DNA from: Acidobacteriota bacterium
GTDB lineage: Bacteria > Acidobacteriota > Terriglobia > Acidiferrales > UBA7541
DNA length: 22,587 nucleotides
Assembly: GCA_003224135.1 (NCBI GenBank)
Contig: QHYO01000396.1
Span: 1-22,587, forward strand
Reading direction: 5' to 3'
Positions 16,446-22,587 of this stretch are shown here, in pieces. The position numbers and the translations under genes are program-made. The stretch's first letter is position 1, and each line of letters begins with the position of its first letter. The notes under the pieces were generated by a model. The model did not search any database, was not told where the DNA came from, and was given only the letters and a program-made list of their open reading frames with translations.

Positions 16446-17582
16446 TTACGCCGGACCTGCCGCGTAGCGCGCCCGTACCTCGGACGAGAATTTCACTAGA
16501 TTCCCAAACTCGATAGCCTCGCGGATTTGCCTCATTAAGTCAAGGTAAAAGTGGACGTTGTGGTGGGTGGTGAGGATCGCTGCAGTGAGCTCTCCTGCGG
16601 CGAAAAGATGCCGAAGATACGCGCGCGTGTAGCGCCTGCAGACGCTGCACAAGCAATTTGGATCAAGCGGATTCTGGTCTTGCGCGTAACGGGCATTCTT
16701 GATGAGCACTCGGCCTTCGCTTGTGTAGATGCATGCATGGCGCGCCGCGCGAGTGGGCAGCACGCAATCCATCATGTCGATGCCCAGCGCAACGTAATCG
16801 GCGATCTGTTCCGGCCGGCCAACCCCCATCAGGTAACGCGGCTTGTCTAGAGGAAGTGCCGCTGTCACCTCTGACGCCATTTCGCACGTCATGTCGTGCG
16901 GCTCACCCACGGCGAGTCCGCCGAGGGCATATCCCGGAAAATCAATCTCGAGCAGTTGCCGCGCACTTTCGCGCCGCAAATCCGCAAACGTCGCGCCTTG
17001 TACAATCCCGAACTGCCACTGGGCAAGCTGGCCGTTTTGCTTGGCTCGCTCGCAAAAATACTCTCGTGCGCGTTTTGCCCATGCGGTCGTTCTCTTTAAC
17101 GCAGCCTCGGCTTTGTCGCGCGGCGCGGGTGTCTCGATGCATTCGTCGAGCACCATGGCGACGTCTGAACCAAGCGCCAGTTGAATCTCCGCTGCTTTTT
17201 CCGGAGTGAGCAAATGCTCGGAGCCGTCGAGGTGTGAACGGAAGCGCACGCCGTCATCCGTGATTTTGCGCAGTTTGGAAAGACTAAAGACCTGGTAGCC
17301 GCCGGAATCCGTGAGAATCGCTTTGTCCCAGGACATGAATTTGTGCAGCCCGCCGAGATTGCGAATCAATTCATGGCCGGGCCGAAGATGAAGATGGTAC
17401 GTATTCCCGAGAATGATTTGCGCGCCGAGTTCTTCGAGTGCTTCGTTGCGCAGACCCTTCACTGCCCCTTGCGTACCCACCGGCATGAAGAAGGGTGTAT
17501 CGACTGCACCGTGCGGAGTGTTCAGACGGCCGCGCCGCGCTCCAGTCGGATCAGTTTTAGAAATTTCGAACGAGAAATCCAC
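16446..17582 (-). CDS. tgt: tRNA-guanine transglycosylase (queuosine biosynthesis)
   Basis: 378 residues, the normal bacterial Tgt length. The enzyme exchanges guanine-34 in tRNAs for Asp, Asn, His and Tyr with preQ1 on the way to queuosine. Catalytic residues are visible: D92 in TDSGGYQVFSLS, D146 in VLDECIETP, and the nucleophile D272 in MDCVLPTR. GGLAVGEP (221-228) contributes to base binding. The zinc site is complete: C310, C312 and C315 (CLCSVC), and H341. The start at ATG 17582 lies 12 bases after the end of the upstream Yip1-like gene, so the two are likely co-transcribed. The order tgt-yajC-secD-secF is conserved in many bacteria. Confidence 0.98.
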   Translation of the reverse strand: MDFSFEISKTDPTGARRGRLNTPHGAVDTPFFMPVGTQGAVKGLRNEALEELGAQIILGNTYHLHLRPGHELIRNLGGLHKFMSWDKAILTDSGGYQVFSLSKLRKITDDGVRFRSHLDGSEHLLTPEKAAEIQLALGSDVAMVLDECIETPAPRDKAEAALKRTTAWAKRAREYFCERAKQNGQLAQWQFGIVQGATFADLRRESARQLLEIDFPGYALGGLAVGEPHDMTCEMASEVTAALPLDKPRYLMGVGRPEQIADYVALGIDMMDCVLPTRAARHACIYTSEGRVLIKNARYAQDQNPLDPNCLCSVCRRYTRAYLRHLFAAGELTAAILTTHHNVHFYLDLMRQIREAIEFGNLVKFSSEVRARYAAGPA

Positions 17583-17594
17583 TCATTCAGTGTA

Positions 17595-18347
17595 TCAGGA
17601 GAAAATCCAGGCAATGCCCATCTTGCACGCAACGTAGATTGCCCAGACCGAAATGGCAATGCTCAACGATTTGCCCTTCAGCTTCTTGGGATTAACCGCA
17701 GCGAAGCCAATAGAAATCAGCAACAGCACCCACACGCTGAAAATATCGATCGATTTTGCCAAAGCCATCAATGCTTTTGGCGTGGTGTCCGGCAAAAACG
17801 CGCCAAGATTCGTGGCAACGGGATTTTCAAGGTCGATGGTACCTGGTGGTTTCAGATACAGAATCAAGATGAAGAAAAGCGTACTGAGTATCGTGACCAC
17901 GAATGCGTGCGAAACAATTCCCATGGCTACGCTGAACTTTGCACTCGCCCCGCCGACCACGTTGTACGCGAACAGCATTACTGCCGCGACGACGACCACA
18001 GCGAGAATGGGCCCGAGCGCGCCAAATGCGTAAGCCGCCCCAGGTGAGAATTTAGCGCTCATTGCGATTTGCTGCTCTTTCTGTTCCGCGCTCAGGTTTG
18101 CCGCGCGAGGGCTGTCTTCGATGCGCTTGCTGGCGACATCTCGCCAATCCACTTTCTGGTTCATCACAAACGCAACCACGATACCCAAAACAGTCATCAG
18201 GACCGCCGGAATGATCCAGCTCGGACGACGAGCAATGTCTTCAAACGTAGCTTTCGGCGAAAAAAATACGCCGATAATTCTGCCAAAATGATTGATTGGG
18301 CCGGGCGCTTGAGGCGCTTCTGGTGCTATCACAGGTGTCGTCGACAT
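17595..18347 (-). CDS. Yip1-family multi-pass membrane protein
   Basis: 250 residues from the ATG at 18347, chosen because GGAGG lies eight bases upstream; the alternative GTG at 18362 starts inside that ribosome site. A Pro/Ala-rich N-terminal tail leads to FGRIIGVFFSPKATFEDIARRPSW, a segment typical of bacterial Yip1-domain proteins. About five hydrophobic helices follow (IIPAVLMTVLGIVVAFVM; YAFGALGPILAVVVVAAVML; VAMGIVSHAFVVTILSTLFF; SIDIFSVWVLLLISIGFAAV; and SIAISVWAIYVACKMGIAWI). The role in bacteria is not established. Its position, 12 bases before tgt, suggests co-transcription and perhaps a link with membrane protein insertion, but this is inference from context. Confidence 0.8.
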   Translation of the reverse strand: MSTTPVIAPEAPQAPGPINHFGRIIGVFFSPKATFEDIARRPSWIIPAVLMTVLGIVVAFVMNQKVDWRDVASKRIEDSPRAANLSAEQKEQQIAMSAKFSPGAAYAFGALGPILAVVVVAAVMLFAYNVVGGASAKFSVAMGIVSHAFVVTILSTLFFILILYLKPPGTIDLENPVATNLGAFLPDTTPKALMALAKSIDIFSVWVLLLISIGFAAVNPKKLKGKSLSIAISVWAIYVACKMGIAWIFS

Positions 18348-18467
18348 CAGCCAGTCCTCCACTCAAAATTTTGGAACACACGTCGTTGCCCGGGTATACG
18401 CGCTCGCCCGAAGGAAAATATCATTGAACTGATAGGAAGTGAATTGTAGTTCTCGGCGAGAAACCGG

Positions 18468-19283
18468 TCAGGAGAGGGCAATCTCTGGAACCGCGGCGAG
18501 CAGATCCTTTGTATATTGCTGAGTTGGCTGGTGAAGCAGCAGCTCCGCGTCCCCGACTTCCACCAGTTTCCCAGCGCGCATCACGGCGATCCGCGTTGCG
18601 ATTTGCGCCACCACCGGCAAACTGTGCGAAATAAAAACGTAAGTCAGGCCGAGTTCACGCTGGAGATCCTGCAACAGCAGGAGCACTTGTGCGCCGACGG
18701 AAACATCGAGCGCGGAAACAGGTTCGTCAGCCACCACCAACTTTGGCCGCAAAATCAACGCACGCGCAATCCCGATACGTTGGCGCTGGCCGCCGGAAAA
18801 TTCGTGCGGGTACCGCGCCCGCGCATCGGATTGCAAACCAACGCGACGCAACATCGCGGTCGCGTGCTCGGTTCTTTCCGCCCTGGTTAACTTCGGCTGG
18901 TGAATCGCCAGAGGCTCCGCGACGATCTCGCCCACGCGCATCCTCGGATTCAGCGACGCGAACGGGTCCTGAAAAATCATCTGCATCTCGCGCCGGGCCG
19001 TCCGCAATTCACCCGCACTCAACCGCAGCAGGTCCCGTCCGCCGAACTGTATTTCTCCGGCATCCGGCTCGATCAACCGCAGCAGCATACGAGCCAACGT
19101 CGTCTTGCCACACCCACTTTCGCCGACAATCGCCAGCGTCTCACCCCTGCAGACATCCAGGTCCACACCGTCTACGGCAGCAAACCCCGCAACGCCCGCG
19201 GCGTCTTCTCGACCTCCGCCACGCGGGTAGTTCTTGGTTAGCCCTCGCGCCGTCAGCAATTTGTTGCTATCAATATTCAACAA
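18468..19283 (-). CDS. Dipeptide/oligopeptide ABC transporter ATP-binding protein (DppF/OppF-like)
   Basis: 271 residues. The start appears to be TTG at 19283, supported by AAGGA eight bases upstream; no ATG is available. All ABC ATPase motifs are present: Walker A GESGCGKT (54-61), Q-loop Q105 ([13 protein letters not shown]), signature [15 protein letters not shown] (162-176), Walker B LVVADEP (182-188), D-loop SALDV and the switch histidine H220 (FISHSL). The [10 protein letters not shown] segment is typical of the peptide/nickel (Dpp/Opp/Nik) subfamily, where two different ATPases pair. It ends soon after [18 protein letters not shown], so the C-terminal oligopeptide domain is short, as in many DppF proteins. 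Its expected partner lies just upstream but is broken, and no permease or binding protein is in the window. Confidence 0.9.
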   Translation of the reverse strand: MLNIDSNKLLTARGLTKNYPRGGGREDAAGVAGFAAVDGVDLDVCRGETLAIVGESGCGKTTLARMLLRLIEPDAGEIQFGGRDLLRLSAGELRTARREMQMIFQDPFASLNPRMRVGEIVAEPLAIHQPKLTRAERTEHATAMLRRVGLQSDARARYPHEFSGGQRQRIGIARALILRPKLVVADEPVSALDVSVGAQVLLLLQDLQRELGLTYVFISHSLPVVAQIATRIAVMRAGKLVEVGDAELLLHQPTQQYTKDLLAAVPEIALS

Positions 19284-19388
19284 TCGTCTATTCCTTCTTT
19301 TTCGAACTTACGTGGTGCTCGTTCTGCGATTCGTCAGCGCTCTCTCACATCTCGGCCTTTTGTTTTGCTTTCTTGCGAGTCGTTTCTT

Positions 19389-20325
19389 TCAGACAAGCAC
19401 ACAACGCGCCGCGTGCTCGGCTGAAGCCGCCCGCAACTCTGGCACCGCCACGCTGCATTCGCTCCGCCGAAATTCGCATCTCGGCTCGAAAGCGCAGCCA
19501 GGCGGCAGCACCGTCAGTTGCGGCACGCTTCCCGGGATCGGGGTCAGCTTCCCACGCTCGAGCCGAGGCGATGCCGCCAGCAGGCCTTGGGTGTACGGAT
19601 GTCTCGGCGAGCCAAGCACGTCCTTCGCGGGCCCTTCCTCCACGATTCGACCGGCGTACATCACGGCAACGCGATCCGCGACCTGCGCCACGACTCCAAG
19701 ATCGTGCGTGATGAAATTTTTGCAGAAGCTCAAGAATCTCCTTTTGTACTGTTACGTCGAGTGCGGTCGTCGGCTCGTCCGCAATCAGCAGTCGTGGCCC
19801 CGCAGCGAGCGCCATGGCAATCATGGCGCGCTGGCGCAATCCGCCCGAAAGCTGATGTGGATATTGTTGCGCGCGTCGTTCCGGTTCGCTCATCGCCGAT
19901 TGCCGCAACGCCGTTAGCATTCGGTTGCGTACTTGATCAGCTTTCAGTTTCGGTTCGTGCGCGAGAATCGCTTCCGCAATTTGCGCGCCTGCACGCATTA
20001 CCGGATTCAGCGAGGTCATCGGCTCCTGAAAAATCATGGCGATCTCTTGCCCGCGCACCTCGCGCCATTCTCGTTCAGTCAATTGCGTTAAATCTCGGCG
20101 CGCACGAGGGCTCTCCAATCGAGCATGCCCCTTCACTCGCGCACCAACTGGCAACAATCCCATGAACGCCAGTGACAGCATTGTCTTCCCGCTTCCCGAT
20201 TCGCCAACCAGTCCAACGCATTCCCCGTCACCTATCCGCAACGAAACGTCATTCACCGGCCGCACCCATCCCTGTGCAGTCGGCAACTCAACTGTCAGCC
20301 CGCGAATTTCAAGCAATTCCTTCAC
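19389..20325 (-). pseudogene. DppD/OppD-like ABC ATPase broken between Walker B and the switch histidine
   Basis: The frame starts at GTG 20325 and is normal to codon 203: Walker A GESGSGKT (41-48), Q-loop [12 protein letters not shown], signature LSGGLRQR (159-166), Walker [14 protein letters not shown] (179-191), then EILELLQK. The expected next part is read in another frame: [20 protein letters not shown], then the C-terminal oligopeptide domain ([34 protein letters not shown]) to the stop at 19389. Relative to the neighbouring DppF-like protein, ten residues should join QK to FITH, but one base is present: a loss of about 29 bases near 19715-19719. The unshifted frame runs on with nonsense to 19345. 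Without the switch histidine an ATPase would not work, so this is a pseudogene unless the assembly is wrong. Confidence 0.85.
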
Positions 20326-20398
20326 TTGGTCATCTTAGGGGCGTTCGTGCAAAGTTGGAATCGCTTTGGCGGACTTGCCATCCAAAGGAATACGAGCG

Positions 20399-21010
20399 TT
20401 AGCGTTTTTCAACGGGCAGTACGAACTTCAACGCGGTGTGCGTGGAAGAAAAGCCCACGACCTTGATGTCTTTCAATCCTGCCTTTCTTCCTGTGCTCAA
20501 AACATCGTTCTCGGTAATTTCCTTTTTCCCTTTTGGATACACCACCCACAAGGCTTCGGCGCCTTTGATTTTCCTTGCACATTTTGTGAGTGCGGCCAGG
20601 GAGTTCCTGGCGTCTACGGCGAAGAACGTGTTCTCAAAAACGCCCGAGCCATTTGCTTGAACAATCTCCACTTTACTGGCCTTCAGTTCCTTCACAAAAT
20701 CTGAATCAAACTCTCCCACGAGCCGCACGAGGGTCCCCGTTTTCACGCCGAGTTTCTGCGCTCGCGTTTTTGGATGCAAAATCTTTTCGCGCCACTTTTC
20801 CGCCGATGGTCCCACCTCAAATATCTTCACTCCGTCTTTGGTTTGGACACGCAACTCACCGTTCGCCGCATCCACCCCGCGGATCTCGCCAAACGCGATT
20901 TTCAGACGATAGTCCGGCCCACGAAAAATGATCTCGTTCGTTTCGAGCAGCACCTTCCCGTCGTGCCGCTCTTTTCCGGCCCGTACCGCTCCTTTGACTT
21001 CATTTCCCAT
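20399..21010 (-). CDS. PH-like domain fused to a DUF3052-like domain
   Basis: 203 residues from the ATG at 21010; a GTG at 21034 in the same frame is an alternative. Residues about 17-75 alternate short strands and end in one helix (KVLLETNEIIFRGPDYRLKI, GELRVQTKDGVKIFEV, EKWREKIL), the pattern of a small PH/GRAM-like barrel. From about 85 the protein resembles DUF3052: KLGVKTGTLVRLVGEFDSDF, ARKIKGAEALWVVYPKG, ITENDVLSTGRKAGLKDIKV and FSSTHTALKFVLP at the end. Neither part has a known reaction to my knowledge. The second domain's small alpha/beta fold resembles domains that act as a helper or binding partner. It is divergent from the MFS gene and lies 73 bases upstream of the dppD-like gene. 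Confidence 0.75.
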   Translation of the reverse strand: MGNEVKGAVRAGKERHDGKVLLETNEIIFRGPDYRLKIAFGEIRGVDAANGELRVQTKDGVKIFEVGPSAEKWREKILHPKTRAQKLGVKTGTLVRLVGEFDSDFVKELKASKVEIVQANGSGVFENTFFAVDARNSLAALTKCARKIKGAEALWVVYPKGKKEITENDVLSTGRKAGLKDIKVVGFSSTHTALKFVLPVEKR

Positions 21011-21079
21011 GGCATTTCTTTCTCGCGGCTCCACCTGAAACCAGACCGCAAACTCATGACTGAAAATGGATTACCTAAA

Positions 21080-21096
21080 ACGGTAAACTGTACCGT
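21080..21096. promoter_or_regulatory. Perfect inverted repeat ACGGTA-N5-TACCGT before the MFS gene
   Basis: ACGGTAAACTGTACCGT has perfect 6-bp arms around a five-base spacer and ends three bases before the MFS ATG. It sits in the divergent gap between the DUF3052-like gene and the MFS gene, a normal place for an operator. Because it occupies the ribosome-binding region, a bound protein or an RNA hairpin could limit expression of the MFS gene. No regulator is visible in the window. Confidence 0.35.
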
Positions 21097-21099
21097 CCC

Positions 21100-22434
21100 A
21101 TGTCCACGTCTACCCCCACGGCTCCCGTTCGCACCGACTGGTCGCTCATCTGGGCTGCGCGCGGCTTCCGCTACTTCTTTTTCGCAATGTTCATTTCCCT
21201 CTTCGGTAGCGGAATGAACTTCGCCGGAGTGAGCTGGCACATCCTCGCCCTAACGCACTCAACCGTCAAGGTCAGCTACCAAGTCATCGTGGCGACCGCA
21301 CCCGGCTTGCTGATTCCCTTCATTGGCGGCGTGCTGATCGACCGCTACGATCGTCGCTATCTCGGAATCGTTCTCGATTTTGCTCGAGGAGTCGCCGTTC
21401 TCGCCACGGCTTACGTCGCCTGGCGCGGCCATCTCGAACTCTGGCATCTCTATCTCATCACATTCATCACCGGTGCCGGTTCCGCGATGTACTGGGCGAA
21501 CGTGAACGCCTTGGTGCAGGAGGTGATGCCCGCAAGCCAGTTCACCGGCGCAAATGCGGCCGTTCTGATTGGCGTGCAGACCGGAATGCTCTTCGCCGGA
21601 GCGTTGGTTGGCTTCATCTACGATGGCGCCGGCATCGCCGGAATTCTTGGCATCGATGGCCTGACCTACTTTGTGTCGGCGTGGTGCCTGTACAAACTTC
21701 GCAGCGGCTACCTTTCGCCGCGCGAACACCTCACAAAGTATCCGCGCGAATTTTCCACCACCACCGAAGCAACCGCTGAGGCTCTCGAAATCGCCGAAAT
21801 GCCGGAGGTCGCCGAAGCCGGACTTTCTCTCGCCGTTTATTCCGATCTCAAGGAAGGTTTCTCATACCTGCGGGAACAGCCCACGGTGCGAGCGCTCGGC
21901 ATCACGCACTCTATTCTCATGGCAGGCGTCGTCAGCGCCAACATCCTGGTTGTCGCCCTCGCGGCGGACATACTCCACGCCGGCGCTCGCGGCCTCGGCT
22001 TCCTCGAAGGAGGCTGGGGACTTGGCGCAATCATCGGCGGACTGCTGGCCTCGCAACTCCCGCAGCGCCTTCGCATGACGCTCTATGCTCTATCAATCGC
22101 GGGCCTGGCGCTCGGCCATGTGGCGATGCCGTTCATTACCCTGCTCGTCGCGGCCGTATTTTTTCAAGTGCTCTTCGGATTTTTCCGCGCACTCTCCGGC
22201 GTGGTTGCGCAAGCGGGGCTAATGATGATCGTCCCGCGCCACTTCATGGGGCGGACGCAATCCGCCATGGCCATTCTCACCACCATTCTCCAGCTCCTGA
22301 TGAGTTTTGCTCTTGGCTGGATTTCACAACAACTCAGCATCTTTGCGGGTTTCGCCCTTCTCGCGCTCATTTACGCCTTAGGAACGCTCTCCGCCTTCCA
22401 CGCTCGCAACCTTTTGCGCGAACAAAATTCTTAG
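21100..22434 (+). CDS. MFS transporter (EntS-like exporter family)
   Basis: 444 residues with about 10-12 hydrophobic segments, starting with a soluble N-terminus of about 15 residues. The first half has FFFAMFISLFGSGMNFAGVS and the MFS loop motif GGVLIDRYDRR (about 75-85), followed by further helices. A charged central loop (about 205-250) contains several Glu/Ala stretches. The second half has YSDLKEGFSYLREQPTVRAL, a segment typical of EntS-like and related DHA3 exporters. These use the proton gradient to expel small molecules such as siderophores or drugs; the substrate here is unknown. No clear ribosome site precedes the ATG, because the inverted repeat occupies that place. It is divergent from the DUF3052-like gene. 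Confidence 0.88.
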   Translation: MSTSTPTAPVRTDWSLIWAARGFRYFFFAMFISLFGSGMNFAGVSWHILALTHSTVKVSYQVIVATAPGLLIPFIGGVLIDRYDRRYLGIVLDFARGVAVLATAYVAWRGHLELWHLYLITFITGAGSAMYWANVNALVQEVMPASQFTGANAAVLIGVQTGMLFAGALVGFIYDGAGIAGILGIDGLTYFVSAWCLYKLRSGYLSPREHLTKYPREFSTTTEATAEALEIAEMPEVAEAGLSLAVYSDLKEGFSYLREQPTVRALGITHSILMAGVVSANILVVALAADILHAGARGLGFLEGGWGLGAIIGGLLASQLPQRLRMTLYALSIAGLALGHVAMPFITLLVAAVFFQVLFGFFRALSGVVAQAGLMMIVPRHFMGRTQSAMAILTTILQLLMSFALGWISQQLSIFAGFALLALIYALGTLSAFHARNLLREQNS

Positions 22435-22495
22435 GGACCAGTGTTACACTGCCGCTCGCCAGCCATTTTCTGCGAACCTAGTTGGGAGGCGTACG

Positions 22496-22587
22496 GTGCT
22501 CAAATCCGTCTGGATCTCATGCTCTTTTTTGCTTGGCCTAACCCAATCCGTCGACGCGCAAAGCTGTTTAGACACCTCGGCTCCGCT
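22496..22587 (+). CDS. Secreted protein, N-terminus only (cut by window end)
   Basis: I translated a reading frame from the GTG at 22496 to the end of the window (30 full codons). GGGAGG at 22484-22489 gives a strong ribosome site six bases upstream. The first residues form a signal peptide: MLKSVWISC, then a hydrophobic core SFLLGLTQS and a cleavage site close to VDAQ-S. The mature protein begins SCLDTSAP. Nothing more can be said about its function. It lies 61 bases after the MFS stop on the same strand, so it may be co-transcribed with it. Confidence 0.6.
   Translation, partial: MLKSVWISCSFLLGLTQSVDAQSCLDTSAP

Noticed and set aside
18450..18462. TTCTCG-G-CGAGAA dyad after the DppF-like gene as a terminator
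   Set aside because: The loop is a single base, which cannot form as a hairpin as drawn, and no T-run follows.
19700..19725. Programmed frameshifting in the DppD-like gene at CAAAAATTTC
   Set aside because: Even with a shift, about ten residues between Walker B and the switch histidine would be missing, so a deletion explains the data better.

Overview
The window looks like a chromosomal segment of an Acidobacteriota bacterium, probably from a soil or sediment metagenome. This rests on the type of genes, their order and moderately high G+C, not on any database match. Supporting features are the tgt-yajC-secD-secF block running straight into tonB-exbB-exbD-exbD-exbD, a TPR lipoprotein behind it, FecR-like and Yip1-type membrane proteins, and a COG1964-type radical SAM enzyme. 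Almost everything is on the minus strand. Only the FecR-like gene, an MFS transporter and a partial secreted protein are on the plus strand.

Left end (1-3565): a radical SAM protein cut by the window edge has three groups of cysteines and resembles tetraether-lipid-synthase-type enzymes. About 360 non-coding bases follow. Next comes a frameshifted gene for a TPR-like, basic, low-complexity protein, divergent from a FecR-like membrane protein that has a clear sigma-70-type promoter.

Stress-response block (3642-8491, minus): bifunctional Rel, a small lipoprotein, an M1-aminopeptidase-like lipoprotein that has lost its metal-binding motif, and RidA. The last two overlap by four bases. A strong intrinsic terminator separates this block from the one upstream.

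Envelope energy and secretion block (8611-18347, minus): a Yip1-like membrane protein, tgt, yajC, secD, secF, tonB, exbB, three exbD copies (the middle one broken) and a TPR lipoprotein, ending at the terminator at 8547-8575. SecDF uses the proton gradient to help protein export and TonB-ExbBD uses it to power outer-membrane transport, so proton-driven envelope machines are grouped here. A three-copy 27-base repeat with internal dyads lies between yajC and secD.

Right end (18468-22587): two Dpp/Opp-type ABC ATPases with no permease in the window (the DppD-like one broken by an internal deletion), a PH-like/DUF3052-like protein, a divergent MFS exporter, and the start of a secreted protein.

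Three genes are disrupted in 22 kb: one by a single base and two by apparent internal deletions of about 52 and 29 bases. Whether these are real mutations or assembly faults is the main technical question. The most biologically interesting items are the radical SAM enzyme, the pseudo-peptidase in the rel-ridA block, and the 27-base repeats.
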